From positions 1-18,374 of the forward strand of contig CAYUSU010000030.1 in NCBI GenBank assembly GCA_964447525.1: a stretch of 18,374 bases of DNA, in the 5' to 3' direction. The notes beneath the pieces were generated by a model that saw only the letters and a list, made by a program, of their open reading frames with translations, was not told where the DNA came from and did not search any database. Made by a program: the position numbers and the translations under genes. Of this stretch, positions 1-6,071 are shown one piece after another (positions within the stretch are counted from its first letter, which is position 1; each line of letters begins with the position of its first letter). This DNA comes from JAFGDH01 sp964447525 (GTDB lineage Archaea; Aenigmatarchaeota; Aenigmatarchaeia; QMZP01; QMZT01).

Positions 1-2
1 AC

Positions 3-479
3 GGAGCGAATGAATACGAATGCCCGGAGGGATGTTCGTTCGGGGCATGCGTCGCAGGCGATCACGTCGCTGGAGAATGCACTGATTCGGACGGCGGGAA
101 GAATTATTATTCAAAGGGAATGATAACCATAGGGAACGACACGTTCGAGGACAAATGCGGAACCGGAGAGAACGAAGGGAAGGTGATCGAGTATTCATGC
201 GAAGACCCGGAGAACGGAACTTACATCCCTTCAAACTACGAATGTCCGTTCGGCTGTTCGGAAGGGAGATGTAAATATTCTAACGAATGCATAGACACGG
301 ACGGGGGGAAGAACTTCTTCGAGAAAGGAAGCATAACACTGGAAGACGGAACGTTCATGGAGGATGAATGCGGAACCGACAGCATGAACGGATATGTGAT
401 CGAGCGTCATTGCGAATCAGAGTCTTTCCTTTTCAACTACAAGTGTCCGAATGGATGCAAAGAAGGGAAGTGTTTATAG
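3..479 (+). CDS. Secreted-type Cys-rich repeat protein, C-terminal part (5' end outside window)
   Basis: The open frame runs through the window's left edge, so only the C-terminal 158 residues are visible. They form tandem Cys-rich units: the tail of one, then two complete ones beginning C-T-D-S-D-G-G-K and C-I-D-T-D-G-G-K. Each unit has a CGT or CGTD element in the middle and ends in a YECP/YKCP-x-GC-x(2)-G-x-C signature. Cysteine number and spacing are conserved between units, which suggests disulfide-bonded extracellular modules. Similar DGGK-type repeats occur in surface proteins of DPANN archaea (recalled, not searched). The protein ends immediately after the last Cys-Leu. There is no C-terminal membrane anchor, so any signal peptide or anchor must lie upstream. 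Two N-x-T sequons (NDT, NGT) are present. The partner or ligand is unknown. Confidence 0.8.
   Translation, partial: GANEYECPEGCSFGACVAGDHVAGECTDSDGGKNYYSKGMITIGNDTFEDKCGTGENEGKVIEYSCEDPENGTYIPSNYECPFGCSEGRCKYSNECIDTDGGKNFFEKGSITLEDGTFMEDECGTDSMNGYVIERHCESESFLFNYKCPNGCKEGKCL
78..287 (+). repeat. Cys-rich DGGK repeat unit, 70 residues
   Basis: This in-frame protein repeat starts at the Cys of CTDSDGGK and runs to just before the next CIDTDGGK. Its six cysteines fall at the same relative places as in the following unit. Confidence 0.75.
288..476 (+). repeat. Cys-rich DGGK repeat unit, 63 residues
   Basis: This is the second complete unit, starting CIDTDGGK and ending GCKEGKCL at the protein's C-terminus. 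It is diverged from the previous unit at both DNA and protein level, so the duplication is old or selection keeps mainly the cysteines and the DGGK turn. Confidence 0.75.
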
Positions 480-519
480 GGCAAGGGATGTTATTTTTAC
501 CAGAATTTAAATCGGATTT

Positions 520-1032
520 TTAGTGAAGGGGAAACTCCTTAACTCTATACCAATTTTTAACTTCTCCTTCTGTAGAATACAAAACAAGTTTTCTAACTAT
601 AAAAGCATGATCTTTCATTTTAATTGAGTTGATAATTTTTTTCTTAATAGTGGAGGGAAATATTCCATATAGAATACTCAAATGCTTCATGTATTTGGGA
701 TTATAATTTCCCTTGAAACAGTTTATTGCTTTATTAATAACGTTTTCATATTCCTGGGATTTTTTAGTATTAAAGAACAAACAAAGATGTGATTCATCAC
801 GAAAATCAAGCCCTTCCAGGCATATTGTAAAACTTTTTATTTTCTGGGATAATCTCTCTGTTTGCTTGATTACTGAATCCTGCTCACCTTTAATCGCCCC
901 GACAAGTGTTACATGTGGTTCAAACATAGGTGATGAGAATTTCTTACTTAATTCTTGAATCAACTTTTTCAATACATCATATACTTTTCCTTCAGGTATA
1001 AGCCAAATAGAATGTACTTTCGATTGTTCCAT
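520..1032 (-). CDS. 2H-family cyclic phosphodiesterase (CPDase-like)
   Basis: This 170-residue protein has the two H-x-T/S signatures of the 2H phosphoesterase superfamily: PHVTLVG (His40, Thr42) and KHLSILYG (His117, Ser119). The N-terminus (VHSIWLIPEG...) and overall length resemble the plant/yeast cyclic phosphodiesterase branch more than LigT/ThpR. That branch opens 2',3'-cyclic phosphates or ADP-ribose 1'',2''-cyclic phosphate, by-products of tRNA splicing and RNA repair. The two histidines would act as acid and base in the cytoplasm. The gene lies 34 bases downstream of the tRNA-Ser 3' end on the same strand. A TATA-like element in that gap (about 1055-1066) sits about 28 bases before the ATG and fits leaderless transcription. 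Base composition is clearly AT-richer than neighbours, a possible sign of transfer. The substrate cannot be assigned from sequence alone. Confidence 0.85.
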   Translation of the reverse strand: MEQSKVHSIWLIPEGKVYDVLKKLIQELSKKFSSPMFEPHVTLVGAIKGEQDSVIKQTERLSQKIKSFTICLEGLDFRDESHLCLFFNTKKSQEYENVINKAINCFKGNYNPKYMKHLSILYGIFPSTIKKKIINSIKMKDHAFIVRKLVLYSTEGEVKNWYRVKEFPLH

Positions 1033-1066
1033 GTATTATAATTCATCAAATTACTTTATTATAATA

Positions 1067-1149
1067 CGCTGAGGGCAGGATTCGAACCTGCGCGGGCTTT
1101 CGCCCATACGGTTAGCAACCGTACGCCTTAACCACTCGGCCACCTCAGC
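1067..1149 (-). tRNA. tRNA-Ser(GCT)
   Basis: The minus strand folds into a class II tRNA. The acceptor stem is GCTGAGG/CCTCAGC and the discriminator is G73, typical of serine. The anticodon stem is TACGG/CCGTA around loop TTGCTAA, with anticodon GCT at 1114-1116. A long variable arm (GGGC/GCCC) and a T arm GCAGG-TTCGAAT-CCTGC follow. It is uninterrupted, in contrast to the proline tRNA further along. CCA is not encoded. Confidence 0.97.
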
Positions 1150-1191
1150 CCAAACCACTCAATAGTGTTTGAATTCCTTGGTATTATAAAC

Positions 1192-1200
1192 CTTTATAAG
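1192..1200 (+). promoter_or_regulatory. TATA box for the PRC-barrel gene
   Basis: CTTTATAAG lies about 49 bases before the ATG at 1245. This leaves a leader of roughly 20 bases that contains the GAGGTGG ribosome binding site at 1234-1240. Confidence 0.5.
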
Positions 1201-1244
1201 TATTAATTATAAATTTATATCAATTATAGTTACGAGGTGGAAAG

Positions 1245-1562
1245 ATGGCGATTAAGGTTTCTAGTATATCCGAAACATACGGGAAAGATGTTTTCACAAA
1301 CAAGGGAATGTTCTGCGGAAAGGTTGAAGACGCTGAATGCGATCTCAAAAGATTCAAGATACGTTCACTCGTAGTGAAAGCTGCGAAGGAATCCTACATT
1401 TCCAACATGCTTGGAGATAAGAAGGGGATTATCATACCATTCCCGATGGTGGAGTCGATCGGCGACATAATCATAATCAAGCATATATCAATGCCGACAC
1501 CGGAAGAACCAGCAGAACCACACGAACCGGTAGAGAGACCACCCGAACCTCCAAGCTTTTAA
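1245..1562 (+). CDS. Small PRC-barrel domain protein
   Basis: This 105-residue protein has a single PRC-barrel-like fold across about residues 1-82 (V-F-T-N-K-G-M-F-C-G-K-V-E-D-A-E followed by IIIPFPMVESIGDIIIIK). An acidic, proline-rich tail of about 22 residues (PTPEEPAEPHEP...) follows. A strong GAGGTGG ribosome binding site five bases before ATG fixes the start. Small archaeal PRC-barrel proteins serve as protein-interaction modules; some (CdpB family) link SepF to the division ring, so a cell-division role is possible but unproven here. The Pro-rich tail could be a binding peptide. Its stop codon overlaps that of the convergent peptidase gene in a shared TTAA. Confidence 0.75.
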   Translation: MAIKVSSISETYGKDVFTNKGMFCGKVEDAECDLKRFKIRSLVVKAAKESYISNMLGDKKGIIIPFPMVESIGDIIIIKHISMPTPEEPAEPHEPVERPPEPPSF

Positions 1563-2566
1563 AATTTTGAGAGGATTTCGGGATTTCCTTTTTTCTTTAT
1601 CAGAATCATGTTCTCAATCCTGGCTCCGATATCGTTTTTTACATACAGTCCAGGCTCAACGGTAATGACCATGTTTTCTTTCAGTTTAGGTCCGATCTCT
1701 TCGTGAACCGAAAGGCCAACGGAATGGCCGAACCTGTGATATTCTTTGTAACCGAATCTTTTGAAAATCTGCTTTTGTGTATTGTCTATCTTCTTCACAG
1801 AAACCCCATTCCTGATGTTCTTAAGCATCCCGTCGTAAACTTTTTTGATATCAAGAAGTATCTGCTTCTGCTGACGAGTGGGACGCCTGCAAAACATTCT
1901 CGTTATGTCTGAACAGTATCCGTTGTATACGCAACCCATATCTACCAAGACCATATCATCCAGTTTTATTATCTTGTCTCCGGACATGTGATGGACGAAA
2001 GACGTATTTCTCCCGGAAGCCACTATAGGATCGAACGAAGGCTCCACGCCATGTTTGAGGAACCGGGTTTTTATGTTTCTGGCAACATCTTTTTCTTTTC
2101 GATTCCATATCGCGGTATTCTGCAGAACATCTCTAGTTATTTTTATGGCTTTTCTGATCTGATCGATTTCGTAAGGCTCCTTGACGACCATCGGTTTTTT
2201 GATGATATCTGAAGATGGAACGAGTTTTATTTTGTTATCACGAAGGAAAGTAAATGTTCTCACATACATGTTTCCATCGTCAAAACCTACGATTTTATAT
2301 GGTTTCAAAATATTTAACAGGTCTTTAGATCTCTTTAGAAACATAACGTTTTCATGCGTCTCAGTGACTTCGTTCCTTAGAGGGGAAACCATCAATAAAG
2401 GGTCATCATTTCTCGGCACCAAAAGGAAACTCCGTTCTTCTTTCATCTCCGAATATCCGGTATAATAGAAAATGTCATTAGGATCAGAAACGAGAACTGC
2501 GTTCAGTTTCTTCCTTCCCATCAATTTCTTGATATTCTTAACCCTGCCATGGAAATCATGCCCCAT
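1559..2566 (-). CDS. Xaa-Pro dipeptidase/aminopeptidase, M24B family
   Basis: This is a 335-residue cytoplasmic metallopeptidase that would release N-terminal residues before proline. Residues about 1-125 form the creatinase-like N-terminal domain and about 130-335 the pita-bread catalytic domain. All five metal ligands are visible: Asp209 (VDMG), Asp220 (SDITR), His281 (FGHSVG), Glu304 (VEPGLY) and Glu318 (RIENM). The supporting histidines in FVHHMSG and SVHEE are also present. Length and motifs match archaeal PepQ-type prolidases, and the enzyme looks intact. The ATG at 2566 has a TTAAAAA element 24-30 bases upstream (2590-2596), which fits leaderless expression. It is divergent from the radical SAM gene and converges on the PRC-barrel gene with overlapping stops. 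Confidence 0.93.
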   Translation of the reverse strand: MGHDFHGRVKNIKKLMGRKKLNAVLVSDPNDIFYYTGYSEMKEERSFLLVPRNDDPLLMVSPLRNEVTETHENVMFLKRSKDLLNILKPYKIVGFDDGNMYVRTFTFLRDNKIKLVPSSDIIKKPMVVKEPYEIDQIRKAIKITRDVLQNTAIWNRKEKDVARNIKTRFLKHGVEPSFDPIVASGRNTSFVHHMSGDKIIKLDDMVLVDMGCVYNGYCSDITRMFCRRPTRQQKQILLDIKKVYDGMLKNIRNGVSVKKIDNTQKQIFKRFGYKEYHRFGHSVGLSVHEEIGPKLKENMVITVEPGLYVKNDIGARIENMILIKKKGNPEILSKF

Positions 2567-2649
2567 ACTACATTATTTGGGAAGGAATGTTAAAAATGGC
2601 CAAGGTTTTCATGGTTAAGCGTTTAATTGCATTTGTCCAAATAATGTTC

Positions 2650-3525
2650 ATGTTGAAAAAAATCCAAATTTTATTATATCTCATTTTTCTCGAATTCAAA
2701 AGAATCACGTTAGGCCGGATATATTTCGCCGAAGTTGATATTACGGATAATTGTAACCTCAGATGCAAACATTGCTATCATTTCCACGGAAAAAATAATT
2801 TCGTCAGGAAAGAGCTACCTTTGAATGAATGGAAAAAAAGATTCCTTGATCTTCACAAATCAGGTATTAGATTCATCATGCTGGTGGGGGGAGAGCCTGC
2901 GTTAAGAAAGGATGTTCTCATGCTTGCGGACAGAGTCTTTCCATTTGTTTACGTGATCACAAACGGGACCATAAAGATACAGAAAGAATTCGATCACATT
3001 TTATTCGTTTCGTTGGAAGGCAGACAAGAAAAGAACGATTCGATCAGGGGAAACGGCGTCTTTTCAAAGGTGATGAAGAATTACTCCGGCGACAAACGCG
3101 TTGCGATCAACATGACAATAAACATGGATAATTACAAGGAACTGGAAGATGTTGTCAGGATTTCCAGAAAGAATGGATTCCGGGGTGTGGTTTGTAACAT
3201 ATGCTCATCCGGGATCAACGTCAATATTCCGTTGCACGTGAAAAGGGAGGAAAGAAAGATTATAATGGAAGAGGTGAGGCGGGTAAAATCTCTATACCCG
3301 AAAGATTTTCTTTTGTCCTCATCGATGATAAAATGGTATGAACGCCCGGATCACAGGGGTCATTGTCACTGGGGAGATGAAGTATTGCATTTCGACGTGT
3401 CATGGAAAAGGAGAAGGTGCTTCGGAAGCAATGCGGACTGCTCCAATTGCGGATGCCTGGCAGGATCATTCCAGAGCCCGTTGAAGATGATGATGCATCC
3501 GGCAGAAACGCTGAAAATCTCATGA
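2650..3525 (+). CDS. Radical SAM protein with Cys-rich C-terminus
   Basis: The protein contains C-N-L-R-C-K-H-C, the CxxxCxxC motif that binds the SAM-cleaving [4Fe-4S] cluster (Cys35, 39, 42 from this start), and the SAM-contacting VGGEPA motif. The C-terminal region has HCHW, CFGSNADCSNCGC and related cysteines. These could hold an auxiliary cluster as in SPASM/twitch enzymes, which modify peptides or build cofactors. No small substrate peptide gene is recognisable nearby, so the reaction is unknown. Start choice is uncertain. In-frame ATGs exist at 2587, 2611, 2644 and 2650. I use 2650 because a TTTAATTG box (2623-2630) lies 20-27 bases upstream, whereas 2587 has no promoter-like sequence at the right distance. 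The extra N-terminal residues of the longer forms are hydrophobic. The stop lies 10 bases from the convergent tRNA-Pro. Confidence 0.85.
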   Translation: MLKKIQILLYLIFLEFKRITLGRIYFAEVDITDNCNLRCKHCYHFHGKNNFVRKELPLNEWKKRFLDLHKSGIRFIMLVGGEPALRKDVLMLADRVFPFVYVITNGTIKIQKEFDHILFVSLEGRQEKNDSIRGNGVFSKVMKNYSGDKRVAINMTINMDNYKELEDVVRISRKNGFRGVVCNICSSGINVNIPLHVKREERKIIMEEVRRVKSLYPKDFLLSSSMIKWYERPDHRGHCHWGDEVLHFDVSWKRRRCFGSNADCSNCGCLAGSFQSPLKMMMHPAETLKIS

Positions 3526-3550
3526 AAAACAATTATGGGGCCGCCGAGAT

Positions 3551-3634
3551 TTGTTCAATCCTTTCTCATTTGGAAGTGAGCGAACTTGTGAGTGAAACTC
3601 CTTTTCGCTCAAACCTTTTCTTGAAAAAGGTTTG
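3551..3634 (-). other. tRNA-Pro intron 2 (T-loop position 58/59, 84 bases)
   Basis: Exon bases GTTC (53-56) pair perfectly with GAAC near the intron 3' end. This leaves bulges AA|C and AA|A, the classic cut pattern of the archaeal splicing endonuclease. The intron opens with a 10-bp perfect hairpin (CAAACCTTTT/AAAAGGTTTG, loop TCAAG, 3610-3634), followed by an AGCGAA/TTCGCT stem. Cuts at 56/57 or 57/58 would give the same mature T loop. Confidence 0.75.
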
Positions 3635-3654
3635 TTGAACTCGAGTTACCAGCT

Positions 3655-3704
3655 ATCCGTAAATCCCGATCATCGCGGTTTCCCGCCCTTTAGCTCGGAA
3701 CTTT
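3655..3704 (-). other. tRNA-Pro intron 1 (canonical position 37/38, 50 bases)
   Basis: A bulge-helix-bulge can be drawn. Positions 32-34 (TCG) pair with CGG near the intron 3' end, with a G-A mismatch as the fourth pair. The 5' bulge is GG|A and the 3' bulge is AT|A. A hairpin GCGG-GAAA-CCGC with a GNRA loop lies inside the intron. Confidence 0.75.
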
Positions 3705-3767
3705 CCCCGAGCTGGAGTGATAGACCAGACTACACTACGGCCCCATACACCAATTTAACGGTTTTAA

Positions 3768-3776
3768 GAATTTAAA
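3768..3776 (-). promoter_or_regulatory. TATA box for tRNA-Pro
   Basis: The minus-strand TTTAAATTC is centred about 28 bases before the first tRNA base at 3744. Confidence 0.45.
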
Positions 3777-3794
3777 GATTCACGATTCAGATAA

Positions 3795-3802
3795 CTTAAA
3801 TA
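3795..3802 (+). promoter_or_regulatory. TATA box for GH130 gene A
   Basis: CTTAAATA is centred 26 bases before the ATG at 3825, so the mRNA is probably leaderless. Confidence 0.6.
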
Positions 3803-3824
3803 AAAGCTGAATGAAAATATATTC

Positions 3825-4841
3825 ATGGTGCTGAAGGTCAAAAAAGAAGGGGTGATCCTTGAACCGACGGGGTTGGAATTCGAGAACCAAGCTGTTCTGA
3901 ATCCGGGCTGCGTAAGAGTGGGGGATTCCGTTCACATGTTCTATAGGGCAGTGAGCAAGAATGATTTCATTTCCAGTATTGGTTACTGCCGTCTTGTCGG
4001 ACCCACGGAACTCGTTGAAAGGTATGAAAAACCGGTAATGGTACCGAAACATCCATACGAAAAAAGGGGTATGGAAGACCCGAGAATCGTATTCTTGGAT
4101 GGAACGTATTACATGTTCTATACCGTATACGACGGTAAGAACGCTATGGCGGCTTACGCAACAAGCAGGGACCTGAAAAAATGGGAAAAGAAAGGACCGA
4201 TTACCCCGAGAATAACATACGAGGAAGCGGAAGGTCTTCTTCATAGTTCGAGACTGAAGGACAGGTATTATCTTTTCGGGTCATCATATGAAGAAGCGCT
4301 AGGGGATGACGTCCTGCTCTGGGAGAAAGACACGTTCATGTTCCCGAAAAAATTCGGCAAAAACTTCGCTCTGGTGCACAGAATACTCCCTGACATTCAG
4401 GTTGTGTATTTCAAGGATTTCAAAGAACTGACGCCGGAATACTGGAAGGAATATCTCAAACATCTCAATAGGTATGTGATGTTGGAGTCCAGGTACTGGT
4501 ACGAATCCAGAAACATCGGCGGCGGATGTCCGCCCATCGAGACTGATCAGGGTTGGCTTCTGATATACCACGCCGTTGAGGATTCGAACAGGGGAAGAGT
4601 GTACCGGGCTGGGGCCGCGCTTCTGGACAAGGATGATCCATGCAAAATAATAAACAAGATGAGAAGTCCGTTGTTCTCACCGAGAAGGTCATGGGAACTG
4701 ACCGGAGACGTGAACAACGTCGTTTTCCCGTCCGGTTCCGCTGTATTCGATGACAGGCTTTACATCTACTACGGGGCGGCAGACAAACGAATAGCCGTCG
4801 CTTCCGTCAACCTGAACGAACTCGTGGATTTTCTCATGTAA
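3825..4841 (+). CDS. GH130-family glycoside phosphorylase-like protein A
   Basis: This 338-residue protein has the five-bladed beta-propeller signatures of GH130: VLNPGCV, MFYRA, GMEDPRI with the proposed catalytic Asp85, YYMFYTVYDG, IGGGCPP, IYHAVED, YRAGAALLDKDDP, and the C-terminal GDVNNVVFPSG and YYGAAD. GH130 enzymes phosphorolyse beta-mannosides to mannose-1-phosphate, although some members hydrolyse or synthesise. The linkage used here cannot be told from sequence. No signal peptide is seen, so the site is cytoplasmic. The gene is followed after 63 bases by a glycosyltransferase on the same strand. A second, diverged GH130/GT pair lies just downstream, so the enzyme probably turns over a product of those transferases. 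Confidence 0.92.
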   Translation: MVLKVKKEGVILEPTGLEFENQAVLNPGCVRVGDSVHMFYRAVSKNDFISSIGYCRLVGPTELVERYEKPVMVPKHPYEKRGMEDPRIVFLDGTYYMFYTVYDGKNAMAAYATSRDLKKWEKKGPITPRITYEEAEGLLHSSRLKDRYYLFGSSYEEALGDDVLLWEKDTFMFPKKFGKNFALVHRILPDIQVVYFKDFKELTPEYWKEYLKHLNRYVMLESRYWYESRNIGGGCPPIETDQGWLLIYHAVEDSNRGRVYRAGAALLDKDDPCKIINKMRSPLFSPRRSWELTGDVNNVVFPSGSAVFDDRLYIYYGAADKRIAVASVNLNELVDFLM

Positions 4842-4876
4842 ACAAAAAAAGTAATGTTTAAACATATTGTTATTTT

Positions 4877-4884
4877 TTTTAAAT
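4877..4884 (+). promoter_or_regulatory. TATA box deciding the start of glycosyltransferase A
   Basis: TTTTAAAT is centred about 24 bases before the ATG at 4905 and lies downstream of the possible earlier start at 4854. The 4905 start is therefore preferred. Confidence 0.6.
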
Positions 4885-4904
4885 CTTTGAATCATATTAT
4901 TACA

Positions 4905-6071
4905 ATGAAAAGGAAGAAACCAACGATATTCTTCATGGGAACGTATCCTCCGCGTAAATGCGGAATAGCGACATTCACCAGGAATCTAGCAAAGAATTTC
5001 GAAAAGAATACCAGTGGAAATTACAGGATGAGAATAATCGCAATGGACGACAACCTTTCCGAAGGATTGAAATACCCAAGGGAAGTGAAGTATCGCATTC
5101 GAGAAAGGAACATAGACGATTATATCAGGATCTCCAGAAAACTGAACAAAGACAAATCCGTCAAGTTGGTATGCATACAGCACGAATACGGGATATTCGG
5201 GGGGAAGTACCTGAATTTCCTGAGTGCGTTTCTGGAAAGCATCCGCAAACCCGTGGTCATGACTCTCCATTCCGTCGTACCTAATCCGCCGGATAATCTG
5301 AAGAGTATGATAAATTATTATTCCAAAAAAATATCAGGTTTCGTGGTCATGGCGAACAAGGCCATCGAAATCCTCAGAAACGATTACGACGTGGAATGCG
5401 ATATACATATGATTCCGCATGGTATACATGAATGCCCATACGAGCCGAACGGTGACATGAAAAAGAAGCTTGGTTACGAAGATCATCTTCTTTTGGGATC
5501 ATTCGGTCTGATCAGCGGTGGGAAGAATTACGAGGATATCATTGGAGCGATGCCGGGGGTTGTCAAGAAATATCCCAACGCTCTCTTTCTCATAATGGGA
5601 CAAACCCACCCGGGAATACTCAGGGACGAGGGAGAAAAATATAGGGAACGGCTTATGAAAATGATACACAGGTTAAAGCTGGACGACAACGTAAAATTCG
5701 TCAACAAATACATGAAACCCAGAGAACTAATGAACCATCTCAGCGCTTTGGACATATTCGTTTCTTCGGGCAGGGGAACCCATCAGATCACAAGCGGGAC
5801 GCTTTCATACGCTCAAGGATGCGGGAGACCGGTCGTTACCATACCGTTCCTCCACGCACAGGAGGCCGTCACGAAAGAAAGGGGTATACTGGCAGAGATA
5901 GGCAAGCCGAAAAGCTTCGAGAGAGCAATAAAGAAGATATTATCAGACAAAAATATGAGAGAGAGTATGGGCAGGAACGCATACGAATATTCGAGAGCTG
6001 CAACATGGCCTAACGTGTCGGAAGCATACACGAACGTATTCAATGACGCTATTTCCCGAGCAAAGAATTAA
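4905..6071 (+). CDS. GT4-like glycosyltransferase A
   Basis: This 388-residue GT-B fold protein has the N-terminal signature PPRKCGIATFT (residues 15-25), IQHEYGIFGG, a donor-domain PHGIH, and a C-terminal HQITSGTLSYAQGCGRPVV segment (from His293). It would transfer a sugar from a nucleotide-sugar donor to an acceptor at the inner membrane face or in the cytosol; GDP-mannose is a guess based on the GH130 partner. The usual E-x7-E of GT4 enzymes is replaced at the matching place (Gln294 and Tyr302). The paralogue downstream shows the same change, so it is probably a family trait rather than decay. The N-terminus begins at 4905 because a TATA box lies 24 bases before it. Its last 23 bases overlap the convergent GH130 gene. 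Confidence 0.9.
   Translation: MKRKKPTIFFMGTYPPRKCGIATFTRNLAKNFEKNTSGNYRMRIIAMDDNLSEGLKYPREVKYRIRERNIDDYIRISRKLNKDKSVKLVCIQHEYGIFGGKYLNFLSAFLESIRKPVVMTLHSVVPNPPDNLKSMINYYSKKISGFVVMANKAIEILRNDYDVECDIHMIPHGIHECPYEPNGDMKKKLGYEDHLLLGSFGLISGGKNYEDIIGAMPGVVKKYPNALFLIMGQTHPGILRDEGEKYRERLMKMIHRLKLDDNVKFVNKYMKPRELMNHLSALDIFVSSGRGTHQITSGTLSYAQGCGRPVVTIPFLHAQEAVTKERGILAEIGKPKSFERAIKKILSDKNMRESMGRNAYEYSRAATWPNVSEAYTNVFNDAISRAKN

Larger units (their letters stand above)
3536..3744 (-). tRNA. tRNA-Pro(GGG) precursor with two introns
   Basis: The two ends pair as GGGGCCG (3744-3738) and CGGCCCC (3543-3537), followed by discriminator A73. In between lie a D arm (GTGT...TCAC with A14, GG18-19, A21), the anticodon stem CCAGC/GCTGG, a four-base variable loop TAAC, and a T stem TCGAG/CTCGG. 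Removing 3655-3704 (after position 37) and 3551-3634 (after position 58) gives a normal 75-base tRNA. Its anticodon loop is TCGGGGA (anticodon GGG) and its T loop is the consensus TTCAAAT. The acceptor sequence, A73 and G37 agree with archaeal tRNA-Pro. Position 33 is C instead of the near-universal U. Without removing both introns the T arm is not recognisable, so simple scans may miss it. CCA is not encoded. A TATA element at about 3768-3776 precedes it. Confidence 0.88.

Noticed and set aside
2568..2768. A 66-residue minus-strand frame just upstream of the peptidase
   Set aside because: It lies over the radical SAM N-terminal coding region and the peptidase promoter, and its product is not protein-like.
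3480..3530. Possible C/D box sRNA (ATGATGA and CTGA near the radical SAM 3' end)
   Set aside because: Only one C-like and one D-like box are seen, inside coding sequence. There is no C'/D' pair or terminal stem.
3402..3638. A 78-residue plus-strand frame overlapping the end of the radical SAM gene
   Set aside because: It reads through the tRNA-Pro locus on the opposite strand and overlaps the well-supported radical SAM frame. The product has no recognisable features.
3705..3720. Reading the proline tRNA anticodon as CGG by shifting the stem one base
   Set aside because: It would restore U33 but creates a T-T mismatch at 27-43 and breaks the D-stem register and the G15-C48 pair. The GGG reading keeps all stems.
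3780..4244. A 154-residue minus-strand frame opposite GH130 gene A
   Set aside because: It is antisense to a gene with clear family motifs. It has a biased composition and no signal of its own.
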